A stretch of 64,000 nucleotides of DNA from DIGJ01 sp041821315 (GTDB lineage Bacteria > Bacillota > Clostridia > Lachnospirales > Lachnospiraceae). Numbering within the stretch: the stretch's first letter is position 1; each line of letters begins with the position of its first letter. A program made the position numbers and the translations under genes. The stretch lies in contig JBGUEO010000024.1 of assembly GCA_041821315.1 (NCBI GenBank), forward strand, positions 11,138 to 75,137, written 5' to 3'. Of this stretch, positions 15,572-24,375 are shown in pieces. The notes under the pieces were generated by a model. That model worked only from the letters and a program-made list of their open reading frames with translations. It was not told where the DNA came from and made no database searches.

Positions 15572-17548
15572 TTATACTTGGAAGGAAGAAACTGCTTCCA
15601 TTAATGCAGCAGCCTCTTGTACTAAAGTAGCAACTTCCTCACTGATATGTGAAACAGAGGTGCTCTGTTCAATAGTAGCACTTGCAACTTCTTGTGTTGC
15701 AGCGGCGTTTTCTTCGGTAACAGCAGCAACATCTTCAATGGAACCAGATACTTTTTGAGAGTGTAGTTCAATCCCATTTGTTTCTTCTGAAATAAGGATT
15801 GTTTGATCAACAATTTTTAATACAGATTCTTGGATTTTGTGATAAAGGCACCGCGTCTCTTCTAGTGATACTTCTTGTTGTGCAACAATTTTTTGTACAG
15901 CAGTGACATCTTCTACACTTTGCAGCGTTTTATCTTGAATATCATGGAGCAGTTTTTCAATGTCATTGCTAGAAGATGCAGATTGCTCTGCTAAATTACG
16001 AACTTCTTCAGCAACTACTGCAAAGCCTTTTCCATGTTCTCCCGCACGGGCGGCTTCGATGGCGGCATTTAGTGCTAAGAGATTGGTTTGATCCGCAATT
16101 TCACCTATGACACTAACAATTTTTTGAATCTCAAATGATTTTTCTTCCAAAAGAGCAATCGCGTGGCCAACTTTTTCTGTGGACTCACGGTTTTGATGCA
16201 TGAGAGAGAGTTGGTTATCTACAACTAAAACACCTTCAGAAACGGAATTATTAACTTCTACAATCATGTCATGTGATTCTTTACTTGAATCGCTGATTTG
16301 ACGAATGGCTGTAGACATATTACTTACCATTTCGGCACCGTTTGATGCAGATTCTGCTTGACTTTGTGCACCAATTGCAAGTTCATTTGCAGTTTTTGAT
16401 ATTTCATCGGAAATTAACTTTGTATAATCTGCAAGCTCACTAATCTCAGTGGAAGAGTGAGTGACTAAGCTCGCAGCATTACCAATATCACTAACCAGCT
16501 TTCCAATGTTGGATACCATAACTTCAAAGGCTTTTGAAAGCTCTCTTATTTCTTTTGAACCAGCATGTGATATTTCAATACTTAAGTCACCATCAGCAGC
16601 CCTTTGAGCACTCTTGGTAAGTAGTTTGATTGGTTTTGTGATTTTATTTGCTGCAAAAAAGGCAACAACTAAGACAATCAATAAAACAAAAATAATCAAT
16701 AGAATAAAAGAAATTCGACTTTGAACTAATTCAGCATAGACTTCATTTTGATCAATTGTTACTGCGATAATCCAGGAAGTAGAAGGGATTTGCTTATATA
16801 CTACAATACTTTTTGTACCATTATAATTGGATGTTATAATACCACTTTCGTTAGATAAAATGGCATCGGCAACGGGTTCCATCCCAGCTAGATCCTTAAT
16901 ATTTGTATTTACTAAATCAGAATCTTTATGTGCAAGGAAAGATCCTTTTGAATCTGTAACAAAAGCATAACCGCTATCACCAATTTTTTGTGATATAACC
17001 CGTTGGGTGATGGTATCTAAAAGGATATCCATCGCTAAAACACCATGTAATGTTCCTGAATCAGATTTTATGGATTGTGCAATAGAGACTGCCCATTTTT
17101 TAGATGCTTTATCAAAATAGGGATCAGTAAATACAACGTGATCGGAGTCTTTCGCAGATATATACCAAGGTCTTGTACGAGAATCATAATCTGCATCAGG
17201 TACCCAAAAAGAGCCATCAATAATGCTACCATCGGTAGAACCAATATATAAATCAGATACATTTCCTTCATTATCGTTGGTGTGAAGCACTTGATTTAAA
17301 TAAGTGGGAGTGATTTCAGAAGCAATGCCATCACTCATTAAAGAAGCGATGGATGATACTGCCTGTGATTTACCAAGCATCCAACCATTTATATCACTGG
17401 CGAGTTGATTGGTTTCGGCGGTTAGTTCTGCCTCAATTTTATTTGAGGTCTGTTTTTGGATTGCGTTATCTGCTACGAGAGAAACGATACCGGTAGCTGC
17501 AATACAAATACTTGAGAATACAATAATTAGTAAGTTTTTTAATTTCAT
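15572..17548 (-). CDS. Methyl-accepting chemotaxis protein with dCACHE sensor
   Basis: This is a membrane chemoreceptor of 658 residues. Order of parts: N-terminal membrane helix, a dCACHE extracellular ligand domain (about residues 35-275, with RTRPWYISAKDSD and GYAFVTDSKGSFLAH), a second helix, HAMP, and a long signalling coiled coil. The hairpin tip that docks with CheA/CheW is EIADQTNLLALNAAIEAARA. The ligand may be an amino acid or small organic acid, as for many dCACHE receptors, but this cannot be told here. I chose ATG 17548 because GGTGAG precedes it; a GTG at 17560 is the alternative. Confidence 0.95.
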   Translation of the reverse strand: MKLKNLLIIVFSSICIAATGIVSLVADNAIQKQTSNKIEAELTAETNQLASDINGWMLGKSQAVSSIASLMSDGIASEITPTYLNQVLHTNDNEGNVSDLYIGSTDGSIIDGSFWVPDADYDSRTRPWYISAKDSDHVVFTDPYFDKASKKWAVSIAQSIKSDSGTLHGVLAMDILLDTITQRVISQKIGDSGYAFVTDSKGSFLAHKDSDLVNTNIKDLAGMEPVADAILSNESGIITSNYNGTKSIVVYKQIPSTSWIIAVTIDQNEVYAELVQSRISFILLIIFVLLIVLVVAFFAANKITKPIKLLTKSAQRAADGDLSIEISHAGSKEIRELSKAFEVMVSNIGKLVSDIGNAASLVTHSSTEISELADYTKLISDEISKTANELAIGAQSQAESASNGAEMVSNMSTAIRQISDSSKESHDMIVEVNNSVSEGVLVVDNQLSLMHQNRESTEKVGHAIALLEEKSFEIQKIVSVIGEIADQTNLLALNAAIEAARAGEHGKGFAVVAEEVRNLAEQSASSSNDIEKLLHDIQDKTLQSVEDVTAVQKIVAQQEVSLEETRCLYHKIQESVLKIVDQTILISEETNGIELHSQKVSGSIEDVAAVTEENAAATQEVASATIEQSTSVSHISEEVATLVQEAAALMEAVSSFQV

Positions 17549-17804
17549 AATACTCACCAACCTTTCTTTTTTCTTATGTGGGGATGTTAGTTAGTCAACG
17601 TAACTGCAAGGATTCTCCTTTCGTTTTTTTTTGTATAACGATTTACTGTAGATTATAAGGGATGGCTATTTGTAATGTCAATTTAGAAGTAAGAGTTTCC
17701 ATAATTTAGCTTCCTTATAATGCATTTATTTGAACTATATAATAGTATACTATTTTAATTATATTTCTACAATGTTAAACTAGAGAGGAAAGGAAATAGT
17801 TGAG

Positions 17805-18383
17805 ATGAAAGAAAAAAAGAAAATTTATATGAAATTGTTTTTATCTACCTTTTATTTGAGTGCATTTACATTCGGAGGGGGATATGTAATAATTTCGCTG
17901 ATGAAGAAAAAGTTTGTAGAAGAATTTGGGTGGTTAGAAGAGGAAGAAATGTTAAATTTTGCAGCAATTGCACAATCCTCTCCAGGAGCTGTTGCAGTGA
18001 ATGCAGCCGTTTTGCTCGGTTACCGCATGGCTGGATTTTTAGGGGCATGTATTGCGACTTTTGGAACGATATTGCCACCAGTTATCATTTTGTCTATCAT
18101 TTCTTTCTTTTATGCGGCTTTTCGCGATAATATAGTTGTAAATGCAGTTTTGAAAGGCATGCAGGCAGGCGTGGCTGCGGTCATAGCTGATGTAGTGATT
18201 AACTTAGCAGGAAGCATTGTGAAAGAAAAGGATTATTTGGGAATTTTAGTCATGATTATAGCCTTTTTAGCAACGTATGTATATGGTATTAATGTCATGT
18301 ATATTATCATTACATGTGGTGTAATTGGAGCAGTAAAAGTACTCCTATCAAATTATAGAAAAAAAGGTGGTGGTATGAATTGA
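17805..18383 (+). CDS. Chromate transporter family protein, N-half (short-chain CHR)
   Basis: This is a 192-residue membrane protein of the CHR superfamily. Short-chain members occur as adjacent pairs that together make the transporter. The signature FTFGGGYVIISLMKKKFVEE and the AQSSPGAVAVNAAVLLG loop are present. It overlaps the second half by 4 nt, which fits a co-translated heterodimer. The family exports chromate in studied cases; in anaerobes the natural substrate is uncertain. Confidence 0.88.
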   Translation: MKEKKKIYMKLFLSTFYLSAFTFGGGYVIISLMKKKFVEEFGWLEEEEMLNFAAIAQSSPGAVAVNAAVLLGYRMAGFLGACIATFGTILPPVIILSIISFFYAAFRDNIVVNAVLKGMQAGVAAVIADVVINLAGSIVKEKDYLGILVMIIAFLATYVYGINVMYIIITCGVIGAVKVLLSNYRKKGGGMN

Positions 18384-18943
18384 TCTATTGGGAACTTTTT
18401 TTGAGCTTTTTTCAAGTTGGGCTATTCAGTTTTGGAGGAGGATTAGCAGCGTTGCCTCTGATTAAAGAGCAAGTAGTTGTGATACATCCGTGGTTATCCT
18501 TAACAGAATTTTCAGATTTGATAACCATTGCACAGATGACACCAGGGCCAATTGCCATTAATTCAGCAACTTTTGTTGGGATAAGAATTGCTGGTATAGG
18601 TGGGGCTTTAATTGCCACATTGGGATGTCTGACGCCTTCCATAATCATTGTATCGATATTAGCCTGGCTTTATTTTAAATTCAAAAATTTAAGTATAATT
18701 CAAGGCGTTTTATCGGGTCTACGGCCAGCGGTGGTCGCCTTAATTGCATCTGCAGGAATGTCGATATTTATTCTAGCTTTATGGGGTGAGGGTGGTTTTA
18801 CGGCTAAGGCAGGAGGAATCAATGGTTATGAATTCCTTGTATTCTTAGTTGCTCTACTTGTGCTTCGAATTTATAAACCAAGTCCTATTTTAGTAATGGT
18901 CATGACAGGAATCGTTGGAGGACTCATTCATATATTTTTATAA
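18380..18943 (+). CDS. Chromate transporter family protein, second half
   Basis: This is the partner short-chain CHR protein, 187 residues, with FSFGGGLAALPLIKEQVV and AQMTPGPIAINSATFVG in the same positions as its upstream neighbour. The likely start is TTG 18380, overlapping the upstream TGA and sitting behind AGGTGGTGG. Pairs like this arise by duplication and insert in opposite orientations in the membrane. Confidence 0.87.
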   Translation: MIYWELFLSFFQVGLFSFGGGLAALPLIKEQVVVIHPWLSLTEFSDLITIAQMTPGPIAINSATFVGIRIAGIGGALIATLGCLTPSIIIVSILAWLYFKFKNLSIIQGVLSGLRPAVVALIASAGMSIFILALWGEGGFTAKAGGINGYEFLVFLVALLVLRIYKPSPILVMVMTGIVGGLIHIFL

Positions 18944-19089
18944 AGCAAGGAAAAATATAGTAATCCTTCCTATAATTGTTCGTTTACAACGCTTACAGAT
19001 TTGCGTTACACTGAACAAAGATACTCAATAATGACTTCTAAGTGCTTTTTAGTAAAGCAAGGTTAGAACAGGGAAAGGAAGGTATATAT

Positions 19090-19959
19090 ATGAGAAAGTA
19101 TAGTACTGCATGGTTACTTGTTATATCCATGCTCGTGGGGGTAATGTTTAGTTCAAGTATAATGCAGAGTAAATCGGGTAGTTATGCACAGGCGGCAACG
19201 GTTCGTACACTAAGCCAATGTAAACCAAAAGTATCGGTTGCTAGTAAAAGTAGAACTAAGGTAAAACTTAAGATTACTAAGGTAAAAGGTGCGACTAAAT
19301 ATAAGGTATATCGTTCTACAGGTAAAAAAGGAACATACAAATGCATTGGAACAACAAAGAATACTACATTTGTAGATAAAAAGGCTGGACGGAAAACATG
19401 CTATTACAAGGTAAGGGCGTATAATATAAGTAAAAAGGCAATGGTTAAAAGTAAATGTTCTAAGGTGGTGTCGGTCACTAAATCGCTACAAAATAATACA
19501 ATAGGCGATGTTTCGAATACACCAACAAATACACCAACAAATACACCAAGTTCGAACGAATCAAACTCGAACAGTCAGGCAACTCAAAGCCTTGCAGATC
19601 AAGTGCTTCAATTAGTGAATCAGGAAAGAGCAAAAGCTGGTTTGGGAGAATTAAGCACAAATGATACCTTGCAAAAGGCAGCCAATAAAAGAGCAGAAGA
19701 AATAGTGACTTCTTTTTCTCATACAAGACCAAATGGTCAAAGCTGTTTTACTGTTTTGGATGAATATAATATTAGCTACTTAGCAGCCGGAGAGAATATT
19801 GCTTATGGTCAAAAAAGCCCGAGTGAAGTTATGGATGGATGGATGAACTCTTCTGGTCATAGAGCTAATATTTTAGGAAGCCAATTTGGAAAAGTTGGTA
19901 TTGGAGTATATCAATCAAGCAATGGAACTTATTATTGGACACAAGAATTTACAAATTAA
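19090..19959 (+). CDS. Secreted CAP/SCP-domain protein (YkwD-like) with Fn3-like domain
   Basis: This exported protein of about 289 residues has a signal peptide (TAWLLVISMLVGVMFSSS). Residues about 40-135 form a basic Fn3-like domain (KVYRSTGKKGTYKCIG, YYKVRAYN). A low-complexity Asn/Thr/Pro/Ser linker follows with three consecutive NTP units. The CAP domain occupies the last 125 residues (VNQERAKAGLGELSTND, SHTRPNGQSCFT, AAGENIAYG, GHRANILG, YYWTQEF). Bacterial CAP proteins are cell-surface or spore-related and mostly uncharacterised. I chose ATG 19090 behind GGAAGG over an upstream start lacking a ribosome site. Confidence 0.88.
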   Translation: MRKYSTAWLLVISMLVGVMFSSSIMQSKSGSYAQAATVRTLSQCKPKVSVASKSRTKVKLKITKVKGATKYKVYRSTGKKGTYKCIGTTKNTTFVDKKAGRKTCYYKVRAYNISKKAMVKSKCSKVVSVTKSLQNNTIGDVSNTPTNTPTNTPSSNESNSNSQATQSLADQVLQLVNQERAKAGLGELSTNDTLQKAANKRAEEIVTSFSHTRPNGQSCFTVLDEYNISYLAAGENIAYGQKSPSEVMDGWMNSSGHRANILGSQFGKVGIGVYQSSNGTYYWTQEFTN

Positions 19960-20061
19960 TTGGTATAAAAGAGAATAAATTATGATATCGGGGCAAATTG
20001 AATATTGATAGATAGCTCTATAAGGATTATACTAATAGTAATAATTCAAAGGAGAGATCGA

Positions 20062-20853
20062 ATGAATAAAGAAAATAAATTTGCCCTGCTGATTGATGCC
20101 GATAATATATCTCCAAAGTATATTGAAATTATTGTGCGAGAGACAGAGGCTTATGGAGTAGCAAGTATAAGAAGAATATATGGAGACTGGACCGATTTAT
20201 CAAAAGGATCTTGGAAAAATTGCCTTTTAGATAATTCATTGTCCCCAATACAGCAATACAATTATACCAGTGGAAAAAATTCATCCGATTCAGCCATGAT
20301 AATTGATGCGATGGATATTTTGTATGAAAACATTGTGGATGGTTTTATCATTGCAACTTCGGATAGTGATTTTACAAGACTTGCAGTAAGACTTAGGGAA
20401 TCGGGTAAACGGGTAATTGGTATGGGAGAAAGTAAAACACCATCTCCATTTGTAAAAGCATGTGAGCAGTTTAAAACACTTGATGTACTATATAAAAGTG
20501 AATCGAAAAATGCAAAAGAACATTATGAAATAAAAAATGAAGATGAAAATGAAAGCAAACCAGAGATTGAGAAGCCAATTTTAAGTAAAGATGCAGAACC
20601 AATAACGAGTATGAAGAACATTAAGCGTACAATCTTAGGATTGCTTGAAGAAAAATCCGATGAGGATGGATGGATGTTTCTCGGGAATTTGGGAAATATG
20701 ATAATTAAAAGATATCCAGATTTTGATTGTAGAAATTATGGATTTGTAAAATTTGGGAAAATGATTGAATCTTTTGATGAATTGCAAACCAAAAAAGAAA
20801 AGTCAAGCAATGGACTGACAAGTCTAGTTTATGTTAGTTGCAAAAAAAATTAA
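20062..20853 (+). CDS. NYN-domain (LabA-like) putative RNase with LOTUS/OST-HTH domain
   Basis: This is a 263-residue cytoplasmic protein. The N-terminal NYN/PIN-like nuclease domain has acidic residues ALLIDADNI, GDWTDLSK, SSDSAMIIDAMD and IATSDSDFTRLA, consistent with a metal-dependent RNase site. The C-terminal LOTUS/OST-HTH domain (about 195-263: WMFLGNLGNMIIKRYPDF) is an RNA-binding winged helix. This two-domain build is widespread in bacteria, probably acting in RNA turnover, with few characterised members. Start ATG 20062 follows AAAGGAGAG. It is a single gene. Confidence 0.88.
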   Translation: MNKENKFALLIDADNISPKYIEIIVRETEAYGVASIRRIYGDWTDLSKGSWKNCLLDNSLSPIQQYNYTSGKNSSDSAMIIDAMDILYENIVDGFIIATSDSDFTRLAVRLRESGKRVIGMGESKTPSPFVKACEQFKTLDVLYKSESKNAKEHYEIKNEDENESKPEIEKPILSKDAEPITSMKNIKRTILGLLEEKSDEDGWMFLGNLGNMIIKRYPDFDCRNYGFVKFGKMIESFDELQTKKEKSSNGLTSLVYVSCKKN

Positions 20854-20927
20854 ACAAATACGAAAAGAGCCATTATGTAGAGAAATCTAAGTGATGGCTC
20901 TTAAATTATGTTGCCATGTAAAACTTA

Positions 20928-21146
20928 TTATTGAAGCAAAAGGGCTTGCATTGGACAAAAATTTACGCATTTTCCACATGTTATACACTTTGCTTTATCT
21001 ACAACAGGAGCCAGAAAGCCTTGTTGCGAGAGTGCATCCACAGGACATACATGAATCGATGGACAGGGATGATTTTGCGGACATCGGGTGGTATCTACCA
21101 CAAGACTTTTTCCTTCTTTGTTTTCTGCTACTTTATTAAGAAACAT
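20928..21146 (-). CDS. Small two-cluster ferredoxin
   Basis: This is a 72-residue ferredoxin-like protein. The first cysteine set is unusual (CPQNHPCPSIHVCP) with a four-residue spacing. The second is the classical CITCGKCVNFCP. The ribosome site AGGAGG lies seven bases from ATG 21146. It is divergent from the CcdA/thioredoxin pair, suggesting a shared redox role or shared control (inference). The plus-strand frames opposite it are shadows. Confidence 0.85.
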   Translation of the reverse strand: MFLNKVAENKEGKSLVVDTTRCPQNHPCPSIHVCPVDALSQQGFLAPVVDKAKCITCGKCVNFCPMQALLLQ

Positions 21147-21206
21147 AATAGGTAACCTCCTTTTTTCTATAGTATAGAAGAAACAATATTAATTTTCCGT
21201 GATATT

Positions 21207-21233
21207 GTCACAAAATAGGTAGACTTATGTGAC
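21207..21233. promoter_or_regulatory. GTCACA-N15-TGTGAC dyad in the ferredoxin/ccdA gap
   Basis: A 6-bp perfect inverted repeat lies in the divergent gap. Its right arm reads ATGTGACTTA, which recurs before the persulfide flavoprotein gene at 42028. It could be an operator for a redox or CRP/FNR-type regulator (inference). Confidence 0.4.
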
Positions 21234-21303
21234 TTATGCGCATACAAGAGAAAAAAAACAAGGTATAATAGAGGAGAAATATTACAATGAGGGAGGTGAA
21301 AGG

Positions 21304-21969
21304 GTGCAATATATAATTACATTTTTAGAGGGAATAATTACATTTATATCACCATGTTTATTGCCAATGCTGCCAATCTATGTTTCCTTTTTTTCAAATG
21401 GAGAAAACAATAAAAAGAAAACATTTCAAAATGCAATTGGATTTGTTGCAGGATTTACGACGGTATTTGTTATATTAGGAGCATTTGCAGGAACTATGGG
21501 CAGCGTTTTAACAAAATATAAAACAGAAATTAATATAGTAACAGGACTGATTGTTGTTATACTTGGGTTAAATTTTATTGGAATTATTCAAATTAATTTC
21601 CTCAATGGAACGAAGAAGATAGCATATGAAAATAAGGGAAGTGGGCTTGTTGCTTCTTTTTTGTTTGGAATTATATTTTCAATTGGATGGACTCCATGTG
21701 TAGGAGCATTTTTAGGATCAGCCTTAATGCTTGCATCACAAAAGGGTTCTTTGTTGGAAGGGATTTTTATGCTGATTACGTATTCCATAGGACTTGGCAT
21801 ACCATTTGTAATAAGTGCGTTGTTGATTGACAAAGGCAAGGCGACGTTTGATTTTATCAAACGAAATTATGGTGTAATCAATAAGGTTTCTGGAATATTT
21901 TTAGTATTGGTAGGAATTTTTATGATGAGTGGACTGATGGGGTACTTATTATCTTTTTTGAGTTTTTAA
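21304..21969 (+). CDS. ccdA: CcdA-type membrane electron transporter
   Basis: This is a polytopic membrane protein of 221 residues in the CcdA/DsbD-beta family, which passes electrons from cytoplasmic thioredoxin to extracytoplasmic thiol proteins. The two key cysteines are visible in FISPCLLPMLPIY near the N-terminus and GWTPCVGAFLGSAL in the middle. GTG 21304 is the start, seven bases after GGGAGGTG; the longer frame upstream has no ribosome site. The thioredoxin-like gene 56 bp downstream is the expected partner. Confidence 0.9.
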   Translation: MQYIITFLEGIITFISPCLLPMLPIYVSFFSNGENNKKKTFQNAIGFVAGFTTVFVILGAFAGTMGSVLTKYKTEINIVTGLIVVILGLNFIGIIQINFLNGTKKIAYENKGSGLVASFLFGIIFSIGWTPCVGAFLGSALMLASQKGSLLEGIFMLITYSIGLGIPFVISALLIDKGKATFDFIKRNYGVINKVSGIFLVLVGIFMMSGLMGYLLSFLSF

Positions 21970-22025
21970 AATAGAAACGTAGAAAGATAGTAGACGTATA
22001 AATCATGTAAAGAAAGGAAGGAATA

Positions 22026-22673
22026 ATGAATAAGTATGTAAAAGTTATAATTAGTATTGCTGGTTTTTTCGTACTGATTGCGGGCAGTATGTATGCTTAT
22101 AATAAATTATCAAAAGAATACGGGACAGAAAATAATTTAAGTGAGGGTACCTATGTAAACAATCAAATAGAAGAAGAACAGCAAAGAGAACAGCAAGAGG
22201 AGAAACAAGCAGAGCAGCAAGAGGATTCGAGTGATACAGAAACAAAGACACAGGCAATTGATTTTACGGTTGTGAATAATCAGGGGGAAGAAGTTAGTTT
22301 AACTTCACTTATTGGCAAGCCAATCGTTTTAAATTTTTGGGCAAGCTGGTGTTCTCCTTGTAAAAGTGAAATGCCTGATTTCCAGAAGTTTTATGAAAAA
22401 ATGGGAAGTGAAGTAGAATTTGTTATGGTGAATATGACGGATCAGAGTCGTGAAACATTGGATTCGGCAAAAGAATTTATTCAAAAAGAGGGCTATACAT
22501 TCCCTACCTACTTTGATGTGGATCAAAGTGCAGCATATGCTTATTATGTCACCTCTATTCCAACTACTTTTTTTATTGACAAGGATGGATATATTGTAAC
22601 ATATGGGCAAGGGGCACTTGATGAAGAAACCCTTCAAAAAGCTATCGAGATGATAATGCCAGAGAAACCATGA
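22026..22673 (+). CDS. Membrane-anchored TlpA/ResA-type thioredoxin
   Basis: This 215-residue thiol-disulfide protein is held by an N-terminal membrane helix (ISIAGFFVLIAGSMYAYN). A charged Glu/Gln linker (about residues 40-75) leads to a thioredoxin fold with WASWCSPCKSEMPDF (redox CxxC) and the cis-Pro loop TSIPTTFFIDKDG. It should receive electrons from CcdA and reduce exported cysteine proteins. It ends before a strong terminator. Confidence 0.92.
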   Translation: MNKYVKVIISIAGFFVLIAGSMYAYNKLSKEYGTENNLSEGTYVNNQIEEEQQREQQEEKQAEQQEDSSDTETKTQAIDFTVVNNQGEEVSLTSLIGKPIVLNFWASWCSPCKSEMPDFQKFYEKMGSEVEFVMVNMTDQSRETLDSAKEFIQKEGYTFPTYFDVDQSAAYAYYVTSIPTTFFIDKDGYIVTYGQGALDEETLQKAIEMIMPEKP

Positions 22674-22713
22674 AAAACAATCGAGTGAAGAATGTTAGAA
22701 AACGGTGAAAAAG

Positions 22714-22759
22714 CAATTACTTGTTATAAATATAACCTATAACAAGTAGTTGTTTTTTT
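22714..22759 (+). terminator. Terminator after the thioredoxin gene
   Basis: CAATTACTTGTTATA pairs with TATAACAAGTAGTTG (15 bp with one wobble) and is followed by seven Ts. Confidence 0.88.
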
Positions 22760-23020
22760 ATATTAACCATTTTTCAAAGGAATACTTATAATATTCATAG
22801 TAATCAAATAGGAATTATATGAAAATTGATAGAAGCATGAATTATATTGAATAAAACAAAACAAAATGCTTATAATATTGTTAAAATGTCTAAAGAAACG
22901 CAAAGATATAAAAGTAATTTTAGAAACAAAAAGTCACGAAATAAACATTGACCTTAAAAAATGCTTACAGAATGGGGGTATAATTGAAGATTATTATAGT
23001 AAATTCATAAAATAAAAATT
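22760..23020. other. AT-rich non-coding leader region
   Basis: This is the gene-free stretch between the terminator and the importer promoter. It is very A/T-rich with no open frame of coding quality. It contains a TATAAT-like box at about 22979-22984 without a well-spaced -35 element, so a second distal promoter is possible but unsupported. Confidence 0.35.
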
Positions 23021-23049
23021 ACAAAACAATCACAAAACCACAAAACAAC
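23021..23049. promoter_or_regulatory. ACAAAAC direct-repeat cluster, candidate DeoR operator
   Basis: ACAAAAC occurs three times, at 23021, 23032 and 23040, just upstream of the importer promoter. The last copy is ACAAAACAAC, the exact 10-mer found again at 30278-30287 over the aldolase/BMC promoter. DeoR-family repressors often bind A/T-rich CAAA-type direct repeats. Assignment to the DeoR gene at 29370 is inference. Confidence 0.45.
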
Positions 23050-23068
23050 AAAAAAATAGAAATAAATA

Positions 23069-23097
23069 TTGCAAAAACTAAGCATATGTGATAATAT
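23069..23097 (+). promoter_or_regulatory. Promoter of the importer-mtnK-mtnA operon
   Basis: TTGCAA (23069-23074), a 17-nt spacer and TAATAT (23092-23097) lie about 75 bp before the binding-protein start. A longer open reading frame begins inside this -35 box and is therefore not the real start. Confidence 0.55.
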
Positions 23098-23167
23098 AAT
23101 ACTACAACAAAACGAAAATATTATTATTTTTGTTTATAACGCACAAAAAACTAACGGAGGTATTTTT

Positions 23168-24328
23168 ATGAAAAAAAGATTAAGTGTTTTGTTATGTGCT
23201 GCTATGGTGGCAACGATGCTTGTTGGTTGTGGAAATAAAACCACACCAGATACTTCTTCTGATGACAAGGCAAAAACAGAAGAGAGTAGTACAGATGCAA
23301 CACCAGCTGCGGATGCTTCAACTAGTTCGTTATCTGGAAAGAAAGTAGCAGTCGTAAGGAATCTTGCAAATGGGGATCATACGCAGCAGTACTTAGCCGG
23401 ATGTGTAGAAGAAGGCGAAAAAATGGGTATGACAGTTGACACATTTGTTACAGATGGTGATGATGCAAAATGTCAGGAAACAGTAGCACAGGTTATTTCA
23501 AAAGATTATGATGCAATTGTTGTATCACATGGACAACTGTCTTATTCTTACAATATGCTTTTGCCAGCAATTGAAAAAGGAATGAAAGTAGTAACCTTTG
23601 ATACAATGCCATATGAAAACGGCGATGCTAGTGGAAAATTACTAGAAGGCGTTACATCTACATCACAAGATGATTATGCATTAGCTGAATTATCTTTGGG
23701 GTATATGATGAAAGAATTTGAGGAAAACGGCGGAACATATCCTATGAAAGTTCTTAAAACATTTATGGGTCCTGGTATCCCTCCTCTTGATAGACGTAAT
23801 GAAATTTATACTAAATTAGAAGAAGAAGGAAAAATAGAAACCGTTCAAGTAATTGCTCCTTCTGATTCTGCTAACGCACGTGGTGACATGACAACAAAGA
23901 CAGAAGCAATTCTTCCTACAATTTCTGCAGGAAGTGTAGATGCAATCTGGGGTTGCTATGATGAATTAGCAAAAGGTGTTCTTCAGGCATTGAATGATGC
24001 AAAGCGTACAGATATTCCAATGTACACAATCGATGTATCCAATGATGACATTCAGTTGATGGTAACAAATGCTGATGTTTGGAAATCAACAGCAGCAGTT
24101 GATCCTAAGTTAATTGGTACGGTTGATATGAGATTAATCGCTCTCAAATTAGTTGGAGAAGATACACCGGATTACTTTAGCTTAACAGCAAATAATATTT
24201 TAACATCACAGTTAAGTGAAGGAACTACAATGCAAGAACTTGGAACGATTGTTGATGGCTGGGGCGATGCAACAGATCCAGAAGGTGCTCTTTACACAGA
24301 TACAATTACGAACCTTTATGTAAAATAG
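23168..24328 (+). CDS. Sugar-binding lipoprotein, RbsB-like (candidate methylthioribose/deoxyribose binder)
   Basis: This is a lipid-anchored substrate-binding protein of 386 residues in the type I periplasmic-binding (ribose/galactose) group. The signal MKKRLSVLLCAAMVATMLVG ends at a lipobox Cys. An acidic Ser/Thr-rich spacer follows, then KKVAVVRNLANGDHTQQYLAG, a typical start of the binding fold. ATG 23168 follows ACGGAGG. It heads an operon with its ATPase, its permease, MtnK and MtnA. The imported ligand is therefore most likely 5-methylthioribose, 5-deoxyribose or a related pentose (inference from neighbours). Confidence 0.88.
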   Translation: MKKRLSVLLCAAMVATMLVGCGNKTTPDTSSDDKAKTEESSTDATPAADASTSSLSGKKVAVVRNLANGDHTQQYLAGCVEEGEKMGMTVDTFVTDGDDAKCQETVAQVISKDYDAIVVSHGQLSYSYNMLLPAIEKGMKVVTFDTMPYENGDASGKLLEGVTSTSQDDYALAELSLGYMMKEFEENGGTYPMKVLKTFMGPGIPPLDRRNEIYTKLEEEGKIETVQVIAPSDSANARGDMTTKTEAILPTISAGSVDAIWGCYDELAKGVLQALNDAKRTDIPMYTIDVSNDDIQLMVTNADVWKSTAAVDPKLIGTVDMRLIALKLVGEDTPDYFSLTANNILTSQLSEGTTMQELGTIVDGWGDATDPEGALYTDTITNLYVK

Positions 24329-24375
24329 GTAACTTAAAAATTGTTTCTTTAAACATTAAAATAAGGTGAGATGTC

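Noticed and set aside
19501..19551. ACACCAACAAAT repeats as a CRISPR-like array or satellite
   Set aside because: They are in-frame codon repeats of an Asn-Thr-Pro linker in the CAP protein, only a few units long.
20891..21155. Plus-strand frames over 20.9-21.15 kb
   Set aside because: They overlap the minus-strand ferredoxin gene, which has clear Cys motifs and a strong ribosome site. The plus frames have neither.
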